Below are positions 43,933-52,267 of a stretch of 64,000 bases of DNA, in pieces. Every line of letters starts with the position of its first letter. Position 1 is the stretch's first letter. The stretch spans positions 5,146,001-5,210,000 of the forward strand of contig NZ_BLWC01000001.1 in NCBI RefSeq assembly GCF_013167895.1, read 5' to 3'. The position numbers were made by a program, and so were the translations under genes. The notes beneath the pieces are model-generated. The model was not told the origin of the DNA, did no database searches, and saw only the letters and a program-made list of their open reading frames with translations. This DNA is from Streptomyces fulvorobeus (GTDB lineage: Bacteria; Actinomycetota; Actinomycetes; Streptomycetales; Streptomycetaceae).

Positions 43933-44661
43933 ATGGGCTGGCACAGGGAACCACTGGTCGGCTTCGACCTGGAGACGACGGGTACGGAGCCGCAGGAGGC
44001 GCGGATCGTCACGGCCGCGGTCGTCGAGGTCGACGGCAGGGACGGCGAACCAACACGCCGGCGGAGCTGGCTGGCGAATCCGGGGGTCCTGATTCCCGCA
44101 CAGGCTTCGGCGATCCACGGCATCAGCAGCGAGCGGGCGGCGGCCCACGGCCGGCCCGTGCGCGAGGTGGCGGACGAGGTCGCCGAGACACTCGTGGCGT
44201 GCTGGCGCCGTGACGTGCCGGTCGTCGCGTACAACGCGGCCTTCGATCTGACGCTGCTGTCAGCCGAGTTGAGGCGCCACCGACTGCCGTCGCTGAGCGA
44301 CCGGCTCGGCGGGGCGGACATCGGCCCGGTCGTCGACCCGTACACCATCGACCGCGCCGTCGACCGCTACCGCAAGGGCAAGCGCACGCTGGAAGCCGTG
44401 TGCGTCGAGTACGGGGTGGTGCACGGCGGCGCCCATGACGCGGGCGCGGACGCGCTCGCCGCGGTGCGCGTGGCGTACGCGATAGCCGGGCGGCACGGCT
44501 CGGTGGCCGAGCTGACCCCCGCCGAACTGCACGAGCGCCAGATCGGCTGGTACGCCGAGTGGGCGGCCGGCTTCCAGGAGTTCCTGCGCGGCAAGGGCAC
44601 GGCGGACGCGGTGATCGACGGCCGCTGGCCGCTGCGGGAGCCCGCGTCCGTGGCCGGCTGA
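43933..44661 (+). CDS. DEDDh 3'-5' exonuclease (DnaQ-like)
   Basis: A 242-residue protein. ExoI is VGFDLETTGT (Asp and Glu), ExoII is VAYNAAFDLTLL, and ExoIII is HGGAHDAGADA with the His of the DEDDh class. It is a stand-alone proofreading-type or RNA/DNA-trimming exonuclease rather than a polymerase subunit. The ATG at 43933 follows AGGAGG at ideal distance; upstream in-frame starts were rejected. In streptomycetes this gene often sits beside the SAV2148-type gene, as here. Confidence 0.93.
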   Translation: MGWHREPLVGFDLETTGTEPQEARIVTAAVVEVDGRDGEPTRRRSWLANPGVLIPAQASAIHGISSERAAAHGRPVREVADEVAETLVACWRRDVPVVAYNAAFDLTLLSAELRRHRLPSLSDRLGGADIGPVVDPYTIDRAVDRYRKGKRTLEAVCVEYGVVHGGAHDAGADALAAVRVAYAIAGRHGSVAELTPAELHERQIGWYAEWAAGFQEFLRGKGTADAVIDGRWPLREPASVAG

Positions 44662-44736
44662 GCGCCGGACCGCCCGCGCTCCGGCGGCCGGGCGCCGCCT
44701 CCTGACGGGACGGGAGCCCTGACGCGCGGTGACCCT

Positions 44737-45603
44737 CTAGAACGGGTGCCAGCGGACCGTGGGGTCGTTGTCGCGCAGCGATGCCACTCTGCGGCGGAAC
44801 TCCGCGAGCGCCGCCGGGCGGCCCGGGGCGTGCTGGGCGACCCAGGCGCAGCTCGCCGTCTCCCGGGCGCCGCGCAGGACCGTACAGCCGTCCCACTCGC
44901 GGACATCCCAGCCGTACGCCGACGTGAACGCCTCGTACGCCTGGGCGGGCAGGCCGTAACGGTCCCGGGAGAGGGCCAGGACCACCAGGTCGTGTTCCCG
45001 CAGATCCGCGGAGAAGGTCTCCAGATCGACCAGAACCGGTCCGTCCGGGCCGATGTGCGCGTTGCGTGGCAGCGCGTCGCCATGGATCGGGCCCGGGGGC
45101 AGATGCGGGACCAGGGCGGCGGCCGCCGCCGCGAATCCGTCACGGCGGTCGCGCAGGAAGTCGGCGTCTGCGGGGTCGACGGCGTCGCCCGCCAGCGTCA
45201 GCCAGCGCTCGACACCGCCGAGCAGCTCCCGGCGCGGCAGGACAAGCCCCTCGGGCGTGCCCAGCGCGTGCACACGGGCGAGGAGTGGCGCCAGATCCCG
45301 CGGCTCGGCGGGGCGCACGGCGGGCGGAAGCCGGTGCCACAGCGTCACGGGGTGGCCCTCGACCAGCCGCGCCGCGGGCTCGGCGGCCCGGACGGCGGGG
45401 ACGTCACAGGCGGCGAGCCACTGGGCGACGGCCAGTTCGCGTTCGGCCCGCTCCCGCAGCTCCGGGTGGAGCGCGGCGTTCCGCCCGACCTTGACCACCA
45501 GGTCGCCGGCGGCGAACACCGCGTTCTCGCCCAGCGCGAGCAGTTCCGCGCCGCCGGACAGTCCGGCGGCGCTCAGTACCTCGCGCGCACGCATCTCGTT
45601 CAT
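44737..45603 (-). CDS. Phosphotransferase (APH/choline kinase family)
   Basis: A 288-residue kinase-fold protein. The nucleotide-binding region includes GENAVFAAGDLVVKVGR (with the Lys); the catalytic loop is IHGDALPRNAHI and the metal-binding Asp is in VLVDLETF. It belongs to the aminoglycoside phosphotransferase family, whose members phosphorylate antibiotics, sugars or choline; no substrate can be assigned. A GTG two codons upstream (45609) is an alternative start. Divergent from the sugar ABC genes. Confidence 0.86.
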   Translation of the reverse strand: MNEMRAREVLSAAGLSGGAELLALGENAVFAAGDLVVKVGRNAALHPELRERAERELAVAQWLAACDVPAVRAAEPAARLVEGHPVTLWHRLPPAVRPAEPRDLAPLLARVHALGTPEGLVLPRRELLGGVERWLTLAGDAVDPADADFLRDRRDGFAAAAAALVPHLPPGPIHGDALPRNAHIGPDGPVLVDLETFSADLREHDLVVLALSRDRYGLPAQAYEAFTSAYGWDVREWDGCTVLRGARETASCAWVAQHAPGRPAALAEFRRRVASLRDNDPTVRWHPF

Positions 45604-45744
45604 GCTCACGATTTTCGCATCTCCGCAGATGGAGCCGGTGCACGCCGCCTTGACGAACGGACGGACCGTCAGCACCATGGCGGAGGCCACCTGGGCGGCC
45701 AGATCGGAACGAATCACACCTAGTGGAGCAAAGGGGCCGAATCC

Positions 45745-46692
45745 GTGACACTGGCGACCGCGACGGAGCGGTCCGGGCGCGAGGAACCACGCGGGAGACG
45801 GCCCGGCCGCGACCAGCGGGCCGGACGGGACGGAGCCGCCTGGTTCCTGGTGCTCCCCGCCCTGATCCCGATCCTCATCCTGAGCGTCGGCCCGCTGCTC
45901 TACGGCATCGCGCTGGCCTTCACCGACGCGCAGTCCGGCCGCACCAGGTCCACGCAGTGGATCGGCACGCTCAACTTCCAGGACCTCGTGCACGACACCC
46001 TGTTCTGGGACTCGTTCCGCATCGGCCTGCTCTGGGCGGTCGGCGTCACCGTCCCGCAGTTCGTGCTCGCGCTCGGCCTCGCCCTGCTGCTCAACGAGAA
46101 CCTCCGGATGCGCTGGCTGGCGCGAGCGCTGGCGATCATCCCGTGGGCGATGCCCGAAGTGGTCGTCGGCATCATGTGGCGGCTCGTCTACAGCCCCGAC
46201 GCGGGCATCCTCAACGAGACCCTCCGCGATCTCGGACTCGGTGACGGCCGGGACTGGCTCACCGGCCTCGCCACCGCGCTGCCCGCCGTCATCGTCGTCG
46301 GCGTCTGGGCCGGCATGCCCCAGACCACGGTCGCGCTGCTCGCCGGCCTCCAGAACACCCCGCAGGAGCTCCACGAAGCGGCGGCCCTGGACGGCGCGGG
46401 CGCCTGGCGCCGCTTCCGCACGGTGACCTGGCCGGCCCTCAGACCGGTCGCCCTCTCCATCACCGCGCTCAACTTCATCTGGAACTTCAACTCGTTCGCA
46501 CTGGTCTACGTCCTGACCAGCGGCGGTCCCGGCGGCCGCACCCGCCTGCCGATGCTCTTCGCGTACGAGGAGGCTTTCCGGTACGGCCAGTTCGGCTACG
46601 CCGCCGCGATGGGCTGTGTGATGGTCGCGGTGGTCTCCGTGATCCTGGCCTGTTATCTCGTCGGCCGTCTCAGGGGAGGCGAGGACACGTGA
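45745..46692 (+). CDS. Sugar ABC transporter permease (MalF-type)
   Basis: A 315-residue inner-membrane protein with about six helices, the first at about residues 32-56 (WFLVLPALIPILILSVGPLLY). The EAA loop for ATPase contact is EAAALDGAGAWRRFRTVTWP. It forms a heterodimeric channel with the next permease. A GTG start is used at 45745. Its stop overlaps the next gene's GTG (GTGA). Confidence 0.94.
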   Translation: MTLATATERSGREEPRGRRPGRDQRAGRDGAAWFLVLPALIPILILSVGPLLYGIALAFTDAQSGRTRSTQWIGTLNFQDLVHDTLFWDSFRIGLLWAVGVTVPQFVLALGLALLLNENLRMRWLARALAIIPWAMPEVVVGIMWRLVYSPDAGILNETLRDLGLGDGRDWLTGLATALPAVIVVGVWAGMPQTTVALLAGLQNTPQELHEAAALDGAGAWRRFRTVTWPALRPVALSITALNFIWNFNSFALVYVLTSGGPGGRTRLPMLFAYEEAFRYGQFGYAAAMGCVMVAVVSVILACYLVGRLRGGEDT

Positions 46693-47528
46693 GCCTCCGT
46701 ACCGGCAGGCCGGCCCGGGCCGGGCAGTACGCCGCACTGCTCTGCTACCTCGTGTTCCTGGCGTTCCCGTTCCTCTGGCTGGTCTCCACCGCCTTCAAGC
46801 CCGCCCGCGAACTCGGCTCACTGCACCCCACCTGGATTCCCGAGCGGCCTACCCTGGACAACTTCCGTCAGGCGTTCGACGAGCAGCCCCTGCTCCAGGC
46901 CGCGGGCAACTCGCTGGTCGCGGCCTCCGCCGCCGCCCTGATCGCGGTGCTGGTCGCCACACCCCTGGCCTATGCGACGGCCCGCCACCGCGGCAGGCTG
47001 GCGAGCGCCGCGACCGGCTGGGTCGTCGTCAGCCAGGCGTTCCCGTTCGTCCTGGTGATCATTCCGCTCTTCCTGATCCTCAAGAACCTTCATCTGATCA
47101 ACTCGCTGTGGGGGCTGATCCTGGTGTACGTGGTCTGGTCGCTGCCGTTCGCCCTGTGGATGCTGGCGGGGTACGTACGCGCCGTGCCGCCGGAACTGGA
47201 GGAGGCGGCCGCCGTCGACGGGGCGGGAAAGCTGCGGACCCTGGTATCGGTCACCGCCCCGCTGCTGGCGCCCGGGATCGTCGCCACGGCGCTCTTCGCG
47301 TTCATCACCGCGTGGAACGAGTTCTTCTTCGCGCTCGTCCTGCTCAAGACCCCGGAGAAGCAGACCTTGCCGGTCGTACTCACCCACTTCCTCGGCGCGG
47401 AGGGCGTGGCGGACCTCGGTCCCCTCGCCGCCGCCGCCTTCCTGGCCACCCTCCCCTCCCTCGTCCTGTTCGCGGTCATCCAGCGCCGGATCACCGGCGG
47501 CATGACGGCCGGGGCGGTGAAGAGCTGA
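46689..47528 (+). CDS. Sugar ABC transporter permease (MalG-type)
   Basis: A 279-residue membrane protein with six predicted helices and the EAA loop EEAAAVDGAGKLRTLVSVTA. It is translationally coupled to both neighbours: GTGA with the first permease and TGATG with the binding protein. No ATPase gene is present, so the importer probably shares the MsiK-type ATPase used by streptomycete sugar importers. Confidence 0.94.
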   Translation: MSLRTGRPARAGQYAALLCYLVFLAFPFLWLVSTAFKPARELGSLHPTWIPERPTLDNFRQAFDEQPLLQAAGNSLVAASAAALIAVLVATPLAYATARHRGRLASAATGWVVVSQAFPFVLVIIPLFLILKNLHLINSLWGLILVYVVWSLPFALWMLAGYVRAVPPELEEAAAVDGAGKLRTLVSVTAPLLAPGIVATALFAFITAWNEFFFALVLLKTPEKQTLPVVLTHFLGAEGVADLGPLAAAAFLATLPSLVLFAVIQRRITGGMTAGAVKS

Positions 47529-48823
47529 TGCGCGCGCTCACCCGGGCGGCCGCCGCGGCGGTCACCGCGCTGGCCCTGCTGCTCAGCGGTTGCTCCGACG
47601 ACCGGGACGGCCGGGAGGAGGACGGCGCGGTCCGGCTGAGCTTCCAGTCGCTTGCCTGGCAGAAGGAGTCGGTCGACGCGAGCAAGCAGCTGGTGCAGGA
47701 GTGGAACGCGGCCCATCCGGACATCCAGGTGGACTACGTACAGGGAAGCTGGGACAACGTCCACGACCAGCTGCTCACCTCCTTCGAGGGCGGCGAGGCG
47801 CCGGACGTCATCCACGACGCGTCCGACGACCTCGCCGACTTCGCGTACGGGGGCTACCTCGCCGACCTGCGCGGCCTCCTGCCCGAGCGGCTCACCGCGG
47901 ACATCCCGGAAGAGTCCTGGCGCACCACCACCTTCGACGGCGGTGTCTACGGCGTCCCGTTCCTCCAGGAGCCCCGGGTCCTGATCGCCAACAGCAGAAT
48001 CCTCAAGGCGTCCGGGGTCCGCATCCCCACCCCCGACGAGCCGTGGAGCTGGCCGGAGTTCCGCCAGGTCACCAGGGAGCTGACGGCGAAGGGGCGGTAC
48101 GGGGTCGCCTGGCCGCTCAGGGAACCGGTCTCCGTCACCCTCAACCTCGGCCTCTCCGCCGGAGGGCAGCTCTTCCACCGGGAGGCGGACGGCAAGGTCG
48201 CCATCCGCTTCGAGGAGGGCGACCAAGTGGTCCCCGCGACCATCCGCCATCAGGTCACCACCGACCGCAGCGCCGCCCGAACGGCTCTGGGCATGGGCGG
48301 TTCCGACACCCTCCCCGGCTTCTTCGGGGGCCGCTACGCCATGGTCCCGCTGGGCTTCGCCTACCGCCAGCAGATCGTGGAGCAGGCACCCGAAGGGTTC
48401 GAGTGGACGGTCCTGCCCGCCCCCGCCGGCTCCGCGGGACTCGCCCAGGGGGTGAGCCCCCAGACGCTCTCCATCGCCGAGGACAGCCCGTACAAGGAGG
48501 AGGCGATGCGGTTCATCGACTTCCTGCTGCGCCCGCCGAACATGGTCCGCCTGGCCAAGGGCGACTGGATGCTCCCGACCGGCACCGAGGCCCTCGCCGA
48601 CCCCGCCCTGCACACCGACGAGCACGGCTGGGCGACCGGCACCGCACTGGCGAGGACACTGCGCCCGGCACCCGCCCAGACGGTGCGCGGCTACCCCGAG
48701 TGGAAGGACAAGGTGGCCACCCCCGCCCTCCAGGAGTTCTACAGCGGGGCGATCGGAATCGATGGCCTGAGGAGGCGCCTGGCCGACGACGGGAACCGGG
48801 TCCTGGCCCGCTACCAGCGCTGA
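47528..48823 (+). CDS. Sugar ABC transporter substrate-binding lipoprotein
   Basis: A 431-residue family 1 extracellular binding protein. The signal MRALTRAAAAAVTALALLL ends in lipobox LLSGC (Cys about 23); the VRLSFQSLAWQKESVDASKQ start and EWNAAHPDIQVDY are typical. It captures an oligosaccharide or glycoside for the two upstream permeases. Having the binding-protein gene last in the operon is unusual but not rare. No regulator is adjacent, and the transcript probably does not continue into the glycosyltransferase gene, which has its own promoter. Confidence 0.93.
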   Translation: MRALTRAAAAAVTALALLLSGCSDDRDGREEDGAVRLSFQSLAWQKESVDASKQLVQEWNAAHPDIQVDYVQGSWDNVHDQLLTSFEGGEAPDVIHDASDDLADFAYGGYLADLRGLLPERLTADIPEESWRTTTFDGGVYGVPFLQEPRVLIANSRILKASGVRIPTPDEPWSWPEFRQVTRELTAKGRYGVAWPLREPVSVTLNLGLSAGGQLFHREADGKVAIRFEEGDQVVPATIRHQVTTDRSAARTALGMGGSDTLPGFFGGRYAMVPLGFAYRQQIVEQAPEGFEWTVLPAPAGSAGLAQGVSPQTLSIAEDSPYKEEAMRFIDFLLRPPNMVRLAKGDWMLPTGTEALADPALHTDEHGWATGTALARTLRPAPAQTVRGYPEWKDKVATPALQEFYSGAIGIDGLRRRLADDGNRVLARYQR

Positions 48824-48854
48824 GAGGTCCCGCGAGAGGTCCGCCGAAAACGAT

Positions 48855-48882
48855 GGACGAGACGTCTCGTCTCGCTTAGGGT
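48855..48882 (+). promoter_or_regulatory. Leaderless promoter with 16-bp palindromic operator before the glycosyltransferase
   Basis: TGGACG (48855-48860) and TAGGGT (48877-48882) make a -35/-10 pair with a 16-bp spacer, and the ATG follows 6 nt later, so the mRNA is probably leaderless. The perfect palindrome GACGAGACGTCTCGTC (48856-48871) covers the -35 and most of the spacer, as expected for a TetR-type repressor site. Confidence 0.55.
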
Positions 48883-48888
48883 GAGCAC

Positions 48889-50088
48889 ATGACCCCATCG
48901 CCGCGCGCCCACATCGCCATGTTCTCCATCGCCGCCCACGGGCACGTGAACCCCAGCCTCGAAGTCATCTGGGAGCTCGTCGCCCGTGGGTACCGCGTCA
49001 GCTACGCCATCCCCGCCGCCTTCGCCGGGAAGGTCGCGGCCACCGGAGCCGAACCGGTGCTCTACACCTCGGTGCTGCCCCTGGACGACGACCCGGACGC
49101 CTGGGGCACCGAACCGATCGACCACGTCGAACCGTTCCTGAACGACGCCGTCCAGGCACTGCCCCAGCTCCTCTCCGCCTTCGAAGGCGACGAACCGGAC
49201 CTCGTCCTGCACGACATCACCTCCTACCCGGCCCGCGTCCTCGCCCACCGCTGGGGCGTCCCCGCCGTCTCCCTCTGGCCCAACCTGGTCCCCTGGGACG
49301 GATACGAGAAGGAGGTCGGCGAGCCCATGGCCACCGCGCTCAGGCAGACCGAGCGAGGAAGGGCCTACTACGCGCGCTTCGCGGGCTGGCTCGCGGAGAA
49401 CGGCCTGGGCGACGTGGCGCCGGACGACTTCGTCGCCAGGCCCCGCCGCGCGCTCGTCCTCATCCCCGAGGCGCTCCAGCCGCACGCCGACCGGGTGGAC
49501 CGCACCGTCCACACCTTCGTGGGCGCGTGCCAGGGCGACCGGGCCGACCAGGGGGAGTGGCAGCGCCCGGCCGGCGCCGAGAAGGTGCTGCTGGTCTCCC
49601 TCGGCTCCTCATTCACCAAGCAGCCCGCCTTCTACCGCGACTGCGTCGAAGCCTTCGGCGGGCTGCCCGGCTGGCACGTCGTGCTCCAGATCGGCGCCCA
49701 TGTCGACCCGTCCGAACTCGGCGACGTACCCCCCGGTGTGGAGGTGCACTCCTGGGTGCCGCAGCTCGCCGTACTCAGGGAGGCGGACGCCTTCATCACC
49801 CACGCGGGCGCGGGCGGCAGCCAGGAGGGGCTCGCCACCGGCACACCGATGGTCGCCGTTCCGCAGGCCGTCGACCAGTTCGCCAACGCGGACATGCTCC
49901 AGTCGCTCGGCGTCGCCCGGCACCTCCCGATAAAGGAGGCGAACCCCGCGACACTGCGCGAGGCCGTGCTCGCACTCGTCGACGATCCGCAGGTGGCGGC
50001 CAGCGCCGCTGCCGTACGGGCGCGGATGGCGCGGGAAGGCGGCACCGAGCGGGCGGCCGACCTCATCGAGGCCGAACTCCCCGCCTGA
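48889..50088 (+). CDS. Macrolide-type UDP-glycosyltransferase (MGT family, GT1)
   Basis: A 399-residue GT-B enzyme related to OleD and MgtA, which inactivate macrolides by glucosylation from UDP-glucose. The acceptor-side motif IAAHGHVNPSLEV is near residue 13; the donor-binding block is HSWVPQLAVLREADAFITHAG (given here in part), followed by GSQEGLATGTPMVAVPQAVD. It may detoxify macrolides or other phenolic compounds. It has its own operator-covered promoter, suggesting induction by a ligand; no regulator gene is adjacent. Confidence 0.92.
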   Translation: MTPSPRAHIAMFSIAAHGHVNPSLEVIWELVARGYRVSYAIPAAFAGKVAATGAEPVLYTSVLPLDDDPDAWGTEPIDHVEPFLNDAVQALPQLLSAFEGDEPDLVLHDITSYPARVLAHRWGVPAVSLWPNLVPWDGYEKEVGEPMATALRQTERGRAYYARFAGWLAENGLGDVAPDDFVARPRRALVLIPEALQPHADRVDRTVHTFVGACQGDRADQGEWQRPAGAEKVLLVSLGSSFTKQPAFYRDCVEAFGGLPGWHVVLQIGAHVDPSELGDVPPGVEVHSWVPQLAVLREADAFITHAGAGGSQEGLATGTPMVAVPQAVDQFANADMLQSLGVARHLPIKEANPATLREAVLALVDDPQVAASAAAVRARMAREGGTERAADLIEAELPA

Positions 50089-50145
50089 GGGCCGCCCTGC
50101 CCCTTCCACGGGGCGCGGCGGTCGCCCGGCCCGGGTGGATCGTCC

Positions 50146-50151
50146 TATGGT
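50146..50151 (+). promoter_or_regulatory. Possible -10 element before a short leaderless ORF
   Basis: TATGGT lies 6 nt before an ATG at 50158. There is no Shine-Dalgarno sequence there, which fits a leaderless start. Confidence 0.4.
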
Positions 50152-50157
50152 GTGCCG

Positions 50158-50220
50158 ATGACCACGACGCACACCCGTGGCCGGAACACCCCCGCGCGAC
50201 CTGTGGAGATGAACACGTGA
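50158..50220 (+). CDS. 20-residue leader ORF coupled to the NTF2-like gene
   Basis: A short frame from ATG 50158 (MTTTHTRGRN...) ends in a TGA that overlaps the GTG of the next gene (GTGA). A TATGGT -10 box sits right before it. The arrangement suggests translation of the leader feeds directly into the NTF2-like gene. No regulatory residue pattern stands out. Confidence 0.42.
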   Translation: MTTTHTRGRNTPARPVEMNT

Positions 50221-50600
50221 CCGAACCGTCGCCCGCCGTGGCCGCGGCCATCGACGGAGAGCTGCGCCTCCTCGACCCCGTGGTACGCGCCTCCGCCGCA
50301 CTCCTCGTCTCGCTCCTGCACCCGGAGTTCCGCGAGATCGGCACCAGCGGGCGGCTCTGGAACCGCGACTCGATCATCGCCGCACTCACCGCGCCCGACG
50401 CCCCGAGCCCCGGCCCGCTGACGGCGTCACGGATGCGGGGCGTCCAGCTGTGCACCGACTTCGTGCACCTCACCTTCGACACCGAGTCCAAAGGGCTGCA
50501 CTCCCACCGCAGTTCGCTGTGGCGCCGCACCGGGACCGGCTGGCTCCTCTACTTCCACCAGGCCACGCCGTACGTCGACGACCCTTTCGCCGACGTCTGA
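50217..50600 (+). CDS. NTF2-like (DUF4440/SnoaL-type) protein
   Basis: A 127-residue protein with the cone-shaped NTF2-like fold pattern: LLVSLLHPEFREIGTSGRLW, where the HPEF segment is typical of DUF4440, and a final SSLWRRTGTGWLLYFHQATP strand pair. These are small ligand-binding or enzyme domains; no active site can be assigned. The GTG at 50217 has GGAG 8 nt upstream. Confidence 0.82.
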   Translation: MTEPSPAVAAAIDGELRLLDPVVRASAALLVSLLHPEFREIGTSGRLWNRDSIIAALTAPDAPSPGPLTASRMRGVQLCTDFVHLTFDTESKGLHSHRSSLWRRTGTGWLLYFHQATPYVDDPFADV

Positions 50601-50623
50601 GCACCGGGCCGCACGGCGGCCGT

Positions 50624-51381
50624 TCAGCCGGCCGCCGCGAACCGCTCCGCGACGCGCGCCTCGTCGTACCGCCGCACCAGCAGCCGCGCCAGCCCGGACG
50701 AGGCGCCGAGGACACCGGCCACCACGTCCGCCTCGGCGGCGCCCGCCAGGATGCGGTCCGGAAGGCGTCCGGGGGCGATGACGTACGGCGCCACCGCCAC
50801 CCTCCGTACACCCTCGGCACGCAGGGCCCGCACCGCGTCCCCGGGAGGGGGAAAGCCCCCGGGAAGAACAGCGGAGGCGAACGCAGGCCGCACGGCGCAC
50901 CAACCGGTGTGCCGCAGCTCCCGCGCGATTTCAGCGATCACCGCGCTCGCCTCCGGGTCCGTGGAGCCCGCCGATGCCAGGACGAGCCCGGTCGAGCCCT
51001 TGTCGCCGGGGGAGACCCCGGCCTCGTACAGCCGCTCTTCCAGCGCCGCGTTCAGCAGCGGCGAAGGGCCCAGCACCTCCGCCTGCCGGACCCGCAGCCC
51101 CGGCAGCCGGGCGCGGGCCTCGCGCAGCACCGCGGGGATGTCGCTCTTGGCGTGGAAGGCCCGGGTGAGCAGCAGGGCAGTGTGACGACGTCCCGCGCGC
51201 CCTCCATGGCCAGGCGCTCCAGCACCCGGGGCACGGAGGGGGCGTTGAACTCCAGGAAGCCCGTCTCCACACGCACTCCCGGCCGCAGCGCCCGTACCCG
51301 CCCGGTGAGCGCGTGCACGGTCGCCGCGTGCCGCGGATCGCGGCTGCCGTGGGCGACGACGAGCAGGACAGGGGAGGACAT
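50624..51381 (-). pseudogene. sirB: Sirohydrochlorin chelatase (CbiX/SirB family), one-base frameshift
   Basis: The first frame, from the ATG at 51381, reads PVLLVVAHGSRDP (metal-binding His) through ARDVVTLP. The second frame continues with LLLTRAFHAKSDIPAVLREA and the C-terminal CbiX repeat to a stop at 50624. The join needs one extra base in the GGG run at 51175-51177; the 758-nt span is one short of 253 codons. Intact, it would insert Fe into sirohydrochlorin to make siroheme for the sulfite reductase encoded upstream in the same operon. Loss would be costly, so a sequence error is quite possible. Confidence 0.82.
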
Positions 51382-51388
51382 GGCGGAC

Positions 51389-52267
51389 TCAGCTCCTCAC
51401 CAGAAGGCCGCGGCTGCGCAGGACCCACCGCTCCAGCGGACTGAAGATGAGCAGGTCGATCGCGATGCCGACGAACAGGATGAGGAGGATCGAGAGGAAG
51501 ATCCCCGGCATGTCGAAGTTGTTGCGGCCGTTCTCCAGCAACTGCCCGAGCCCGAGCCCGAGATCCGGTGACGAGGCGATGATCTCGGCCGCCATCAGCG
51601 AGCGCCAGGAGAAGGCCCAGCCCTGCTTGAGGCCCGCCAGATAACCGGGGAGCGCGGCCGGCAGCACGATGTGCCAGGTGCCGCGCAGACCCGTCGCGCC
51701 CAGGGTGCGGCCCGCGCGGATGACGAGCGGGGGCACCTGGTCGACGCCGGAGACCAGTCCGTTGGCGATCGAGGGGACCGCGCCCAGCAGGATGACGGCG
51801 TACATCATCCTGTCGTTGAGCCCGAGCCAGATCACGGCCGGTGCCACCCAGGCCACCGAGGGCAGGGACTGGAGACCGGACAGGATCGGGCCGATCGCGG
51901 ACCGGACGAACTTCACCCGGGCGACCAGCAGACCGAGCGGCGTGCCCAGGGCGACGGCCATCATGAAGCCGAGCAGACCGCGCGAGACGCTGGTCCACAC
52001 GACCTCCAGCAGCGTCCCCTGGAGCCACATGTCGACCGCGCTGTCCCAGACGGCGGACGGCGGCGGCAGCTTGTACTCCTCGGTGACCTGCGCGGTGACC
52101 AGCAGTTGCCAGGCCACCACCACCAGGACCACCGCGAGCAGGGGCGGCAGGACCTTGCCGACCAGGATCTCGCGCACCGGGGTACGCCGCACCTGTACGG
52201 CGTCCAGCGCGTCGAGACCGGCTTCGAGACCGGCCAGGTCGTCGGTCCTGGTGTCAGTGCTGGCCAT
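51389..52267 (-). CDS. ssuC: ABC transporter permease (SsuC/TauC/NrtB type)
   Basis: A 292-residue inner-membrane protein with about six helices. The EAA-like loop for ATPase contact is AGRTLGATGLRGTWHIVLPA. With the two upstream genes it forms an importer for a sulfonate or similar sulfur source, an inference from its place in the cys operon; nitrate and taurine importers look alike. The ATG at 52267 overlaps the ATPase gene by 14 bp. Confidence 0.88.
   Translation of the reverse strand: MASTDTRTDDLAGLEAGLDALDAVQVRRTPVREILVGKVLPPLLAVVLVVVAWQLLVTAQVTEEYKLPPPSAVWDSAVDMWLQGTLLEVVWTSVSRGLLGFMMAVALGTPLGLLVARVKFVRSAIGPILSGLQSLPSVAWVAPAVIWLGLNDRMMYAVILLGAVPSIANGLVSGVDQVPPLVIRAGRTLGATGLRGTWHIVLPAALPGYLAGLKQGWAFSWRSLMAAEIIASSPDLGLGLGQLLENGRNNFDMPGIFLSILLILFVGIAIDLLIFSPLERWVLRSRGLLVRS

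Noticed and set aside
51170..51185. Programmed frameshifting in sirB
   Set aside because: No slippery heptamer or downstream stem was evident, and the missing base matches the pattern seen in two other genes. Sequence error or mutation is simpler.
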